This document shows, piece by piece, positions 33,073 through 44,561 of a stretch of DNA of 64,000 nt (its first letter is position 1; every line of letters begins with the position of its first letter). Source of the stretch: Dryomyza anilis. Its lineage: Eukaryota > Arthropoda > Insecta > Diptera > Dryomyzidae. The position numbers and the translations under genes are program-made. Under the pieces are notes generated by a model. It made no database searches, had not been told where the DNA came from, and saw nothing but the letters and a program-made list of their open reading frames with translations. The stretch spans positions 6,716,501-6,780,500 of the forward strand of contig OX638133.1 in assembly GCA_951804985.1 (NCBI GenBank), in the 5' to 3' direction.

Positions 33073-34228
33073 TTTTTATATATTTCTGTTAATAACTTTT
33101 ATTTTTCCTGCAAATTTAAACCAAGATTCTTTGCAAATATATGCGCAAACTTATTGATAGCGAAGTTAGTCTATTGAACCTAACTACCCACTCACTTTAC
33201 TTTACATAGTCAACCCATTCCAATTTCCTGTTCTAGCTACCTAAGCTATAATACTATTTGTTAGAGCCTTGAAAAAAAAAATAACCAAGAAACTAACTTG
33301 AATAACAACGATAAGTTAACGAAGAGTATTTTTAGAAAATAAATAAAAACCGTTTCATTTAACTTAAGGGCATTATTGTCGTGCACAACGAATGCTCGTT
33401 AAAGTTCGCATTAATATGGCAACTCGATGGTGCTTAAAGGTCCACTTACATACTATTTCAAAATTCTTAAATACTATAGATAAATTTAACAAATTTAGAA
33501 AATTTATTGTTCCTGTATATTTATCAGAGATTTATCACGAATTATTTAGACATATGTTTCCTAATTATAAGAAAAATTTATTATAAATAGTGCCAAGTTA
33601 AATTTTACTTGATTTAAAGAAAGTTTTCTTAATTTACTTATAATATAGAAAATGTTATCTTAATATAAGAAAACTTTTTCCTTGACGCTATTTCAAGTTC
33701 AATTTTCTTTATTATTTATTTTAGCTATAAGTGATCTTAAATATGCAACACATTTTGTCATGTCTTTTCGACTCGATCGCAATATTTCTACAACTTATAG
33801 TATTTTCAGTTGTGTGTTTGTAAAACTGGTTTCTTTCTACTTTAAATGCATTCAAACTGAAAACTAAAGGAAAAGCACAAAAAAATATAAAGTTGCATTG
33901 TAAAAGTTGCGCTAAAAAAGTGGTTTTAAATATTGCTGTCAGCAGGGTCAAAGTTTAAAATAAAGTACTATGTATTCAAATAAATTTAATATTGCATAAT
34001 TGTTGGCTTTGTGGTTAGTTAAAGTTGGATTTTGTTCGCGAATTGTGTTTAATCAAACGTAAATTGTGAATGATTCTGAAATTAAAAATATTTTTATGAA
34101 GTTTTAAAATAAGAATGTTTCGCATGGACGGAAGAAAAAAAACTTCCATTGATTAAGAAGCAATACCACTTAGCTATCAAGAAATCAACCAAGAATGTTT
34201 TTCTTGAGTTGCAGTTGTTATTTTCGTA
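33073..34228. other. Unassigned intergenic DNA
   Basis: AT-rich and without recognisable repeats. Overlapping frames at 33682-33951 on both strands are compositional. Confidence 0.5.
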
Positions 34229-34448
34229 CACCCATAAAAAGATAATATATAAATAATAGTTTTTTTACTATTAAAAATAGTCAATGGGATAAATTTTATT
34301 TTAATCGGAAAATACTATTAAATACTAGAAAATACCATGACATTGCCATTGAGTTTATATGAAATGATTTATTTTTTGTATACTATTAAATCAATAATTG
34401 TCTTATTGAACAATTTTAATGGGATTTGAGGGATTTTTTTTCTGGGTG
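34229..34448. mobile_element. CACCCAGAAAA MITE, uninterrupted copy
   Basis: CACCCATAAAAAGATAATAT and GGGATTTTTTTTCTGGGTG bound the unit. Internal TACTATTAAAAATAGTCAAT and TTTATTTTTTGTATACTATT are diagnostic. It serves as the empty-site reference for the nest at 32154-33032. Confidence 0.82.
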
Positions 34449-34727
34449 ACTAACTGTTAAAAACAAAAAAAAAAACTGTAATTGTTTTCTTCGTTTAGTA
34501 GTGTGTCTGTCTGTTGGGTTATGGATATTTTTTACGCGGACAACTCAAATTCTTCCCCGAGTTAATTTTTAAGCGAACCACTCTTCTCCGATAAATTTCT
34601 TCCCTGAAATTCGTCCCCGAGACAATACTATCTAAGAATATTCTTTTTAAATAAACTTTTTTTTTAATAAATTTAATTTATTTCGCATATTCATTTTCTC
34701 TGTTTTAATAATACCTAATAGCGAAGA

Positions 34728-34862
34728 AAAGTTGCTGGTGCGTTCGACTACGAGCTAAAAGGTCCCCGGTACGCTCCCCAGCGACTGTCAACATATTTTT
34801 CATAGAAAACATGTTTCTATGCGACGCTACCTCTCCGCAGTCAATGAGAAACCTATGAGAGT
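34728..34862 (-). repeat. GTCGCATAGAAAAC repeat, minus-strand copy
   Basis: The reverse complement of this segment (GCGGAGAGGTAGCGTCGCAT, AGAAACATGTTTTCTATG, CTCGTAGTCGAACGCACCAG) matches 36990-37150. The pair lies about 2.2 kb apart in inverted orientation. Confidence 0.75.
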
Positions 34863-34867
34863 AAACA

Positions 34868-35640
34868 TTGAATCGTCATATTGATGAATTTGTTCATAAT
34901 ATTTATGAATATAATATTTTTTACAAATTTTCAACAATTTTTTTTTAGAAAATAATTCGAAAAAAAAGTTGATGTAATAATTTTTTTTAAAAAATAACAA
35001 AAAAAAATTAGGAAAAAAAATTTCGAAATAAATTTTGGAAAAAAATTTGAAAAAAAAAATTAAAAAAAAAATAAAAAAAAAGTTTTCTTATTGATTCTTA
35101 AATCTATTTTTTATAAATATAACTTATTAATAAAAAGTTGTAATTATAAATAAATATATTATAAAACATTATACTAATTTATGCTTGTCGAGCAAGCATT
35201 ATAAAAGAAATAACATATAAGAACTACTTGAGTACTGAGAAGTACGACAAAAAAATGAACGAAAAATAAATATTTTGATTGAAATTTGGTTTAATGAACA
35301 GCATTCTTCAATATGAAGTAAATATGTTGTATTTTATGTTCTTGTTCATTAATATGATGAAACGTATTCTTCAAATACAGTTCATCATATTGAAGAACAT
35401 CTTTTCGCATTCCCTTCATGATCGCATTCATAACATTGATGTCGTTAGTCATTAATATTTTGAATGGTTCTACAATACAATGATATTGGTTCTTCACTAT
35501 TCGATAGTACGAATTATTTCATATATATAATGAATGTATTCATCAATATGTCATTTAATGAATGGTGGTATCAATATAATGAATCTGGTAGTTGGTAGAA
35601 AAATCCATAATATTTATGAATATATTCGTCATATTGATGA
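34868..35640. mobile_element. ATCAATATGATGA MITE, diverged
   Basis: CGTCATATTGATGAATTTGT at the left and CGTCATATTGATGA at the right enclose the shared interior. TATGCTTGTCGAGCAAGCAT and ATTCATAACATTGATGTCGT are in the same order as at 45957-46684. The CACAG termini are lost. Confidence 0.65.
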
Positions 35641-36635
35641 TTTTTTTCTATAGAAAGAATTGTCTCTGAGAGAAATTGTTTGGGGCATGAATTGTCTAGT
35701 TTCCGGGAAAGTATTGTCCAGCACCCTCCGTCAGGATGTCAGGACACAAAAACAACTAACAACTATGAAAACAACTATGAAAACAACTATAGCAAGTATT
35801 CTTCTTGGGTCGTAGAAGTTAAGTTCGTGTCCTTAGTAGAATTTTGAAACTTTATTATTTCTCTTCGTGTGATTAAAGTATTTTAAATAATTTCAATAAA
35901 ATATTAATAGAATCTCAAAGATATATTTAATAACTATGAACAATTTATTACCAGTTGCCTACCGTCTTAATCTGAACTCTAGAAATATTTCTATATACTA
36001 TTTCCACAAAGTTTATTCAGTTCATTTGCTTTTGATGCAACTATGTGTGTGATAGTGCATAATAAGTAACTCTACATTTTGCTCTTATCGAAAATGCAAA
36101 TTTAGCAACAACAAAATATATTAATAATTAAATAAATAACAGACTAACTATGAGCAACCAAGAGAGACGAACGTGTTTTTCTTGTTTAACTTTTTTGTTC
36201 ACACGCTTCGAATGCCTATTTTTAGCTGGAGTCGACGCATATTGTTTTTATAACATTATCAGGCATATATTATAAATATATTTATTTTCATATATGTCGA
36301 AATATAATGTGATTCACTGCAATTATATGAACAATACGAGTTCGTTGCATGCTTCTGAGAATATAATTATATTAGCTGTGACTTATTTTACGTGGAATAT
36401 TAACTAGATCTATTGGTAACGCCGTGTGACATACACGAAACGAAACAATAATTGTTGCTAAAACAATAATAATTATTATTGTGTGATATTTTTTTGCAAT
36501 TATCATTAGAATGTAATTTTTTATATGTTTGTTACAAGTGATATTACGTTAATTCTTAAAGTACACTTGAACATTTTGTATATTTTTACGTTTATTATAA
36601 TAAAATGATTATCGGGAAATGATTATTGTAATAAA
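35641..36635. other. Unassigned intergenic DNA
   Basis: A short CCGGGAAAGTATTGTC-type fragment of the CCCGAG array lies at 35655-35725 and a triple ACAACTATGAAA at 35756-35790. The rest shows nothing I can name. Confidence 0.45.
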
Positions 36636-36639
36636 TCTA

Positions 36640-36795
36640 CCCTTACCTTAGTCTACCCTTACCTTAGTATGATCAGAAACTGATCATTATATTCATTTCT
36701 TGTCCTAAACCGCTCAGTTACAAGGCCAGCATGATCAGCTCATTATATCTACCTAAAGGGTACATTTTTACTACTTTAGTAGAAATTTTGGAAAG
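36640..36795. repeat. CCTAGTAGAAATT family, degraded copy
   Basis: It holds ATGATCAGAAACTGATCATT, CCAGCATGATCAGCTCATTA and GGGTACATTTTTACTAC, similar to 42148-42289. The ends are poorly kept. Confidence 0.45.
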
Positions 36796-36954
36796 GGTGC
36801 GCAACTTCTTGTAACACAGTTACATCTTCGAGTACTTATCAAGGCCCATTATTGGGTCCTGTTCAGGTATCTGCATTGCCTTAATTACTTTGTTAGGAAC
36901 CGAGCAAAAAAAACCCGTCAGAACCCGTCAAATAAACTTCATAATAATAATATA

Positions 36955-37220
36955 ATAGTTTGGCGCTACAGTCCTAGACAAAGTTTACTCTAGGTTTGCC
37001 ATTGATTGCCGAGAGGTAGCGTCGCATAGAAAACTGTTTTCTATGAAAAAGATGTTGGCAACCCGAGACCTTTCGGCTCGTAGTCAAATGCACCAGCGAC
37101 TTTTTGATTCGTAGTCTAATGCACCAGCGACTTTTTGATTCGTAGTCAAATGCACCAGCGACTTTTTGATTCGTAGTCTTTTTGACTCGTAGTCCAACGC
37201 ACTAACCAGACGAGCAACCG
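36955..37220 (+). repeat. GTCGCATAGAAAAC repeat, plus-strand copy
   Basis: It holds GCCGAGAGGTAGCGTCGCAT, then a perfect palindrome CATAGAAAACTGTTTTCTATG at 37024, then CTCGTAGTCAAATGCACCAG. It is homologous in inverse orientation to 34728-34862 and carries a 31 bp tandem expansion. Confidence 0.75.
37079..37180 (+). repeat. 31 bp tandem repeat (x3)
   Basis: Three units of CGTAGTC(A/T)AATGCACCAGC plus GACTTTTTGATT start at 37079, 37110 and 37141. A degenerate fourth (TTTTTGACTCGTAGTCCAAC) follows. Confidence 0.92.
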
Positions 37221-37925
37221 ACGCTACAAATAACCTTAGCAATAAATCGAAAAAAGCTTTTTAGTATATTAAAATGATAACTTTTATTGAAGTATTTTAA
37301 AATATTATGTTATAATCCATTTAAAACGAGCCTTGATTTCATAATTTAAATAATAACTTTGAAGAATTACTATAAAGAGATTATTTAGGTTAAAGTAACT
37401 ATAAAAACGCATTAATGTTTTTAAATATGTTTGGGTTTAATATTCTTATAATACACACACACTGAGTACTGAGCTCATTATCTTTACTAAGGTAGCATTC
37501 TTAAAGCCTGAATTGTTTGTCAACTTTGGTTGTCAACTAGGTTGAACATATAACTGAGTTCTTTGACCTCGTTGTTTTCGTACAAATGTGGCATTTTTAA
37601 AGAATTCTTTCTTACCTCAGCGATGTCATATAATATTTTACTCAGAACCTGCATTTTTTATGTATTATTTTTATCATCATCAGCACACATAATTCATATC
37701 TTATCTTAAATACATATCTGGTAGATAAATATAAAGAGTTTATTCTGCATTATGAAAGGGGGAAATATTAAAATAGCGAAATCAACCTAGTTTTTTATTG
37801 ATTAATATTTTTAATAAATACATAATTTTTTTAACAAATATTAATTTTTAAAAAAACAACTGATCACGACCATTTTCAATACGGTTATTATACAAGTAAT
37901 GAATGACTTTTTCCAGAAATCGTGA
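37221..37925. other. Unassigned AT-rich DNA
   Basis: No feature is recognised. Confidence 0.5.
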
Positions 37926-37929
37926 TTTT

Positions 37930-38336
37930 AAAAACAGAACAGACAGAAAAAAACATTTTTTTCAAAAATGTATTTTTTATAAATATAACTTTTTATTAAT
38001 AGAAAGTTGTAATTGTAATAAATATATTATAAAACATTTTACTAATTTATGCATGTCGAGCAAGCATTATATAAGATATAACACACAAAAACTACTTGAG
38101 AACTGAGAAGTGCGGCAAAAACCGAACGAAAAAAAATATTTTGATAGAAATTTGGTTTTATGAACAGCGTTCTTCAATATGATGAACATATATGTTGTAT
38201 TTTATATTTTGGCTCATTAATATGATGAAACGTATTCTTCACATACAGTTCATCATATTGAAGAACACTTTTACCAAGCGTCCATCATATTTATGATCGC
38301 ATTCATAACATTGATGTCGTTAGTCATTAATATTTT
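37930..38336. mobile_element. ATCAATATGATGA MITE, partial
   Basis: Shares TATGCATGTCGAGCAAGCAT, GAACTGAGAAGTGCGGCAAA, ATACAGTTCATCATATTGAA and AACATTGATGTCGTTAGTCA with 46310-46600. Both termini are missing. Confidence 0.65.
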
Positions 38337-38424
38337 GTGTCTATTATAAACGAATGACCAAAGAGAATATACTCCTTCAGTTTTAGTATAGGTTATAAAA
38401 TTAACCCTTTTCAAAAAAAGTGTC

Positions 38425-39200
38425 TAAAAAGAATTTACGTAAATTCCAACTAAACAAATAAACTGAAAAAGTAGCACGCAACAGACGAAAAACGTTGACC
38501 GACCCGCCCATGGGTCCATGACGCATGCATTAGGGTCAGGTTGCAACAAGAGCAACAACAAAAGAGAAATGTAAACGTGAGTTGCATGCAACAAAAAAAA
38601 AAAACTACAAGAAAAATAAAAAATATTACCTGATGGCAACACGGTTCAATGCAAGAGAATCAGAACAGTCTGAAGCAATAGCTGACGAAAATCCAGACAT
38701 TGCATGCATAAATTACAAAAATCAAGTAAAAGCGCAAAAAAATAATCTTGACATTTTCGTGCAAATCAAAATTACGTTGCAAATAATTAAAAAAATCGTC
38801 ACTCAGGAGGGTTGCCAATATTATAGATTTAAATCTCGTTGAACAACAAAAACATGTTGCTATATAGTAGGGTCACTTGATCAATTAACGTCCATTGATG
38901 AAAGGGACAGCAGCAGCTGCAACATTCTACCCTATATTTGATAAATTTGGCCAACGTAGCAAACAAAAAAAAATCAAATATCTTTGTGGTCAACACGTAA
39001 TGCAGTCGTACATTAAAACCAAATCCCGGTTTTGCACACTTTAAAGTGTACGTACCGAATGAAGAAAGGACAAAATTCATGACACAAATTCAATTCGGTA
39101 TCTTGATTGTGCTTTATCAATTGCGGTGCTATCGCTGTTTTATATTTTCATTGTCAGCTGCAAAATTTCAACCGTTGTCTTTTTTGGGCTTGATTCTAGT
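38425..39200. promoter_or_regulatory. GC-richer non-repetitive block, candidate regulatory
   Basis: It includes GACCGACCCGCCCATGGGTC, CATGCATTAGGGTCAGG, CAGCAGCAGCTGCAAC-like sequence (38909) and GTGTACGTACCGAATGAAG. Short frames run across it on both strands without domains. A missed small exon cannot be excluded. Confidence 0.3.
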
Positions 39201-39254
39201 ATGTGTCCTATTCATACTACTCTTTTGTGTTGCAAATCGTGATTTCAGATTTGA

Positions 39255-39480
39255 CGGTATCTTCGTCTCTGGTGCGCCTGTCTCTTTGTCACTGTCACTT
39301 GTTTCTATTTGTCACTTTTTTCATTTTGTCAGACTGTTTATATCAGTTGTAATCGAGAATTACTTTATCCATCACTACTCTAACATCAACTTATTTTATC
39401 CGTATACCATTTCTTTCAACTAATACTTTATCCTACTCACAGCTTATCCTTCTCACAACTATATCTACCACTTATGTAGA
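39255..39480 (+). repeat. Pyrimidine-rich CTGTCACTT/ATCACTTTATCC tract, left
   Basis: Degenerate short pyrimidine units (GTCACTGTCACTTGTTTCTA, ACTTTATCCATCACTACTC). The same motifs recur about 2.0 kb downstream at 41336-41570. The open frame at 39046-39423 runs into this tract, and its S/F/L richness is compositional. Confidence 0.6.
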
Positions 39481-39892
39481 AAAGGGCATACGGATAAACT
39501 CGATTACGATTTCGTATCTATATTTAACTACAATTCATTCTAAGATATACGCAAATATCGTTCCGAAATAATAAAGTTTATTCGAAACGAGAAAAAACGA
39601 TTCTGGATCACCTAGCAGATTTTAGAAGTACTTTGCAACCACTTTGGAAATGTATAATGTATTAAGGGAGTCGCTCCAAAAATGGTTCCAGAAGTCGTTA
39701 TTTTCGCAAGCAATGTCTACACGAGCAAGTACTTTTCCGTCAGCTTCTAAGAGTAGCGAACAGAGACGTACATTACCATTCGCTTCTCTTGCTATGTGTT
39801 CTGGAACCATTTTAAGTACTCTCTTTAAATTTTTCACTTTACTGGTTGAATAACTTCTCTCCCGGTTTCTAAAGACGTAGTTATGGAATAAG

Positions 39893-40195
39893 GTCCGATG
39901 GAATGACTTTTGGAACTACTTCTAAAAATGGTTGATGAGGAATGACTTTTGGAACTACTTCTTAAAATGGTTCCCATGGAATAATTTTTGGAACTACTTC
40001 TTGAAATGTTTCCCATGGAATGACTTTTGGAACTACTTCTTGAAATGTTTCCCATGGAATGACTTTTGGAACTACTTCTTAAAATGGTCCCCAGGAATGA
40101 TTTTTAGAACTACTTCTTAAAATGGTTCCCATGGAATTACTTTTGGAACTACTTCCTAAAATGGTTCCCATCGAATGCCCTTTGGAACACCTTCC
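39893..40195 (+). repeat. 39 bp minisatellite, about 7.5 copies
   Basis: The unit is GACTTTTGGAACTACTTCTT then AAAATGGTTCCCATGGAAT. The first copies begin at 39905 and 39944. Because 39 is divisible by 3, the array is open in several frames on both strands and reads as NDFWNYFLKWFPW or SSSKSHSMGNISR repeats. It sits in an unusual mixed-composition region, and I do not claim it is coding. Confidence 0.9.
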
Positions 40196-40639
40196 ACATG
40201 TTGTTTCCATAGAATACAAATACAATAAATTAAATTGTTCATTTAATTTTTATAAAACTAATATAATCAGGAATATTTAAACTTTAAAGTATATTAAAAA
40301 AGTTTAAGATATTGTCTTAACGTGCTCAAAGTCCAGTCAGTACAAATTGGGTGTTTTGTACCAACAAATAAAACACCAAACAAATGGCAAAATTGGTGTT
40401 TTTGCCAAGCCCCTTCATCAGTGATCTTTCTCTGCAGATTCTACATTTCTTTTCCAATGAACACAATAAGAATTATGTGCATTGAAGAAAGAACCAAAAG
40501 CAAAGAATGCAAAAACTGGATCAACTCATGATTTTGCCAAAGTTGTTGTTTCGTGCAGCAATTTGCTACGTATAGGCTGCAGAGTTTGCAGATTAAAAAA
40601 TTAAATATTTTCATGGACATTTTTGCTCCTGAACCTATT

Positions 40640-41110
40640 ATATTTTTGAGGTTGATATTCTCCAGCCTTTATATGAAAGTTGAAGTTGTTCTCGTTGCTG
40701 TGCCGTCAGTACCAAGGGAGAAGTTATTCTAGAATCAGTTGCTGTAGAATTGGATGAAGAAACATATCTTTTACGCTCTCATTAAATGCTCAGAAACAGT
40801 ATTCGCTTCTCGTATACGTTCCGCTAGAAGCGAACGTAGAATGACTTTTTATCGGAACCCAATGTAAAGTTGTTCTCGTTGCTGTGCCGTCAGTACCAGG
40901 AGAGAAGTTATTGTAGAATAGCTTGCTATTGAATTGGATGGAGATACAGAACTTTGTTCGATTATCTCTCATATTACCATATTCAACCGATAAATTTTAA
41001 TTTGTGTACTCTTTAGAACTCTCGAATATAAAGTGATTCCTAAAATCCTATCACTAGAAGCGAACGTGGAACGACTTTTATGTTTGTAGTTCTAGAAGTT
41101 GTTCTTTTCG
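40640..41110 (+). repeat. Degenerate direct repeats (GAAGCGAACGT; GTTGTTCTCGTTGCTGTGCC)
   Basis: AAGTTGTTCTCGTTGCTGTG and CCGTCAGTACCA occur at 40683 and 40867 (184 bp apart), each followed by AGAAGTTATT and GAATTGGATG. CTAGAAGCGAACGT occurs at 40824 and 41054. It is an old tandem duplication with drift. Confidence 0.75.
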
Positions 41111-41335
41111 GAACAACTTGCGATAAAATCTGCTGTGCAATATCGCATCGAATATCAAGATTGATTCGAAAAACATTTCGATATAGATAAATATTTATAT
41201 ATCGTATCTTTTCTTTAATTTTAGTGAACGACAAATTAATAAAATTCGTAGTGATAGAGCAACGAGATCGTACTTTTTATCTCAGTTAGTTCAAGAAAAC
41301 TTCGATCATCGAGGAGCTTCGAGACATGGCAAACT

Positions 41336-41570
41336 GGGTTCTATCACTTTATCCATCACCTCTTTTACTTGTTTCTATTTATCTCATTTCTATCTAAAAT
41401 TTTTCTTAGTGATTTTACCCTTTTATTACTCTATCATCTAAAAATGTATTCCTCTAATATTTCATCCATCTACCACTTTATTTATCTGTCACTGGCACTT
41501 TCTTCTTCTGTCACTATGTCCCACTGTCAAATTGTGAATCTCTTGCTCTGTCATCTGCATCCGTTTGTTT
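41336..41570 (+). repeat. Pyrimidine-rich CTGTCACTT/ATCACTTTATCC tract, right
   Basis: ATCACTTTATCCATCACCTC, ACTTGTTTCTATTTATC and CTGTCACTGGCACTTTC mirror, in direct orientation, the motifs at 39255-39480. The two tracts flank the minisatellite region. Confidence 0.6.
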
Positions 41571-42147
41571 GTTTAACTTCATATCACCGGACATTGTACC
41601 GTATAAAACTCTACCCATGTTCAATTTTCACATCGTACCCCCTCCAAGTCGTGTATTTGTTCACTAAATATCCGCTGAGTTCCGTTTTATGACCGTATTC
41701 GAAGCGTAATTTCAGATGCGGAAGGAAGTCTGAAACGCAATTTGCAGCTGCCATTACAACCATTCCTCTTTGATGTTTTCTGCATTGGTAAATATTCAAC
41801 GCATCAAACAATAGAGAGTCATCACAACGTTATGAAGGTTGAAATTCGGTAGAACATGCACCCTTAGTTTACAATTGTTTGGAAATACTTATAAACGTAC
41901 TGAATTATTTTATACGTATTTTATTTATAAGGATCATGCCAAATATATAATATTAAACAACTAATAAACGTTGTTTAACAACTTTCCAACCACATTGTTG
42001 CAAATTTTACTATATAACTTGGGAGTTCTGATTTCACTGCATTCAGTTATTTTTCTATCACGTTAACTTTTGTAGAATGTTGTATTACCAAATTTATAAC
42101 CTTTTCAAACTCATTTAATCCATTTAGTTTTCAATATATTTGATCTA
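41571..42147. other. Unassigned intergenic DNA
   Basis: Mixed composition to about 41860, then AT-rich. No feature is recognised. Confidence 0.45.
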
Positions 42148-42289
42148 TACCCTAGTAGAAATTTATCGTATTAGGGTATACATGATAATGTCCAGATCAT
42201 GATCGTGAAGTAACTGATCGGGTTATGACATGGAAAAAATGCAATGACCAGTTCCCTGTAATGACCCTATTACAATTTCTACTAGGGTA
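42148..42289. mobile_element. Short CCTAGTAGAAATT inverted-repeat element
   Basis: TACCCTAGTAGAAATTT and AATTTCTACTAGGGTA are inverted ends of a 142 bp unit. Internal CAGATCATGATCGTGAAG and GACCAGTTCCCTGTAATG are family markers. It is the best-preserved copy; degraded relatives lie at 27060, 29440, 36640, 45505, 51255, 57535 and 62825. Confidence 0.75.
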
Positions 42290-42515
42290 CACGAATTTTT
42301 TTGATTGAATTTAAATATTTTTTTGGTTAATCAATATACTTAAAAATAAAATAATATATTCAAAACCGCTTGACTTAAAATCAAAAATTGAAAGCCTCTC
42401 AATAAACATAAATATATCAGAATTTAATTCATTTCATGTGCTATTGATTGACATGATTTCAATGAGCTCTAATAAATATAAAATTCAACAGCCGTCTTAA
42501 TTTGATGGTATATTG

Positions 42516-42539
42516 TTTTTTTTTTTTTTTTTTTTTTTT
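42516..42539. repeat. Poly(T) tract (24 T)
   Basis: An uninterrupted T24 follows TATATTG. On the minus strand it would be a poly(A) tail, but I find no retroposon body I recognise in 42540-42700. Confidence 0.9.
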
Positions 42540-43399
42540 GCTGAAGATCTTCTATTTTTAAAATCCGATCTACGTATCAAAGCATTCAATGACGAAGGCG
42601 CTTCTACGTCGAACACTCAAACAAAGCCGGGCTTAACATATAGGCACCACATCAACAGGGTCTTCTTGATGTGCGCTCGTATAAAATAACTTTTATATAA
42701 TTGGGGTGTGCCACATATTTGTTGTACAACCCTTCAAAAGGGATTTAATATTAAATTTTTGAGTGTGCAATTTCAATTTTGAAACTGATTGTGACATGAC
42801 CCTAATGCTCATAAATTTTATTTTTGGTTGACGGTAATTAGATTTTTTTTTCATGGAATTTGTTGTTAGGGAATTTCTTGTCATGGGATTTCATGGTCCT
42901 ACATATATGTAATGTGATTTCTTTATTTTTAATTAAGCTGCTTGTAGTTGATGTTGCTGTGATTTATTTACAGATGCAGGGTAAGATGTGATTTATTTCA
43001 TACATACCACATGATTTGAGTTGCATTTACCAGTCTTTGGAACCAGTCCACAACCATTTCATAAGTGTATATTGTGGTTGAAAATGATTTGAATAAATTT
43101 TTAATCATTTTACAATATTTGACTGAATTGCCGAGGTAAAACTAATCAAATTAATTTTCGCTAATCACTAAATAAAGAACCGGAATCGGAACCGGTACCG
43201 TAAAAGTGTTGATTTTTGAACCGTTACTAAAAATGTGTGGAACCGATATCGAAACACATATATAATTATGTTTTTTTTGTTTCACAAGAACCGCCACTGT
43301 TTAATTATTTCTGCAGCATAACTTACCAGTTTAAAATCACTGTGATTGGTTACAAAGTACTGGGAATGAGCTGATCTATTATTATAAATTAGAAAAAAT
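42540..43399. other. Unassigned intergenic DNA
   Basis: A mixed patch at 42560-42680 beside the poly(T) tract could be a retroposed fragment. ACCGGAATCGGAACCGGTACC at 43180 is a short palindromic motif. Otherwise nothing is recognised. Confidence 0.4.
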
Positions 43400-44561
43400 G
43401 GGGTGGTCGATAACGAAATTTTGAGAAAATCGATGACAAAGTAAAAATTTGTATTTTGATTTTTGTAAATTTCAACTTTACGTGTAATTTAAAAAAAGGA
43501 AGAAATTATGCGATTCGAGAAAGTGATATATCATTGGAAAGGTAATTTAATTGTCTAAAATATGAGTAGTATAAAAATAATATTCATTTATCAACAGATT
43601 AATTTGTATAATCAATTTGCTTGAATATACTATGTAAGTAATATGCATTTACTAAACACACTTTACATTTTTATACCCTAATCCTAGGGTATATTAACTT
43701 TGTGCATATATTGTAACGCCCCTTAGGAGGCGTGTCCGGTATGGAAAAGTATATATATTCTTGATCAGCATCACTACACGAGTCCGTCTAGCCATGTCCG
43801 TCTGTCTGTCTGTCTGTCCGTCTTACTGTGTTGCTGTCCGAATACAGAATAACTGATCAGAATGCGATGAAATTTCGTCTCAATATATTTTAGTCAAAAG
43901 TAGGAACTGAGTTTGAAAATGAGCCAAATCGGTCAACGGACACGCCCACCTCCCATACAACTCACTTTAACTCTTTCGGAACTAATAACTCGAAAAGTAT
44001 TCAAGGTATAGTTATAAAATTTAAAAGGTATTGTTAGAATTTACCAATAAATATGTGGTCCAAAAATGGGCGTGATCCGCCCACATTTTTTTTTCATTAT
44101 TTCCCGGGTTTTTATAGTGGAAATTTGATCCGTAAATTATTAAAATCAAATCTATGAAATATTAGCCTTTCAAAATTTTAAATATAGGCGTGGTCCGCCC
44201 AATTATATTTTTCAAAAATTTTTTTTTCAGTTTTTTATACTTCTATATAAATTTTTTAATTTATGGGGATATAAGACGTAAATTTCTGATATTTGTATAA
44301 TATTCTGAGGGTGGGGAGGTTCAGCATAATTAAAAACTTTAAAATTAAGGTATGCAATTAAATATCCCATATTAATATCCCCACCAAAGGTGTAGGGTAT
44401 TCCATAGTCGGGCCCGACCAACTATAAAAATCCGCCCCATGTGACCGAACTTACCCATGTGACCTAACTTTCCCAACTCGTTATTTTACATTTTCTTATT
44501 TTTTTTGAATCATAGAATCACATTCCGAGTAATTGACATCGATGAACCAAACACCCTGTAT
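43400..44561 (-). repeat. Dispersed ACAGGGTGTTTGG repeat, split by a GTCY element
   Basis: Reverse-orientation copy of 10581-11060. The left part (43400-43671) holds GATAACGAAATTTTGAGAAA, AAGGTAATTTAATTG and GTAATATGCATTTACTAAAC. The right part (44483-44561) holds TTTGAATCATAGAATCA and GACATCGATGAACCAAACAC, ending ACCCTGTAT. Confidence 0.75.
43672..44482 (+). mobile_element. GTCY (mini-me-like) element, subfamily A
   Basis: Complete copy from TATACCCTAATCCTAGGG to CTTTCCCAACTCGTT. Both flanks carry TTTACATTTT-like sequence (43661-43671 and 44485-44495), a possible short duplication. The host repeat at 10581-11060 shows the approximate empty site. Confidence 0.85.

Noticed and set aside
36990..37090. 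Structured RNA gene suggested by GAGAGGTAGCG and a strong palindrome
   Set aside because: No B-box or known RNA signature, and the inverted homologous copy at 34728-34862 indicates a repeat.
37079..37180. 31 bp repeats resembling a CRISPR array
   Set aside because: The units are contiguous with no spacers, in a eukaryotic genome. It is a simple tandem expansion.
39046..39423. 125-residue hydrophobic frame
   Set aside because: It runs into a pyrimidine-rich tract. The hydrophobicity follows from T/C-rich codons and no domain is seen.
39834..40120. Repetitive-protein frames on both strands
   Set aside because: The 39 bp minisatellite period keeps frames open. There is no independent support for coding.
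42516..42700. Poly(T) tract as the tail of a minus-strand retroposon
   Set aside because: No pol III boxes, retroposon body or TSD could be identified beside it, so only the tract is annotated.
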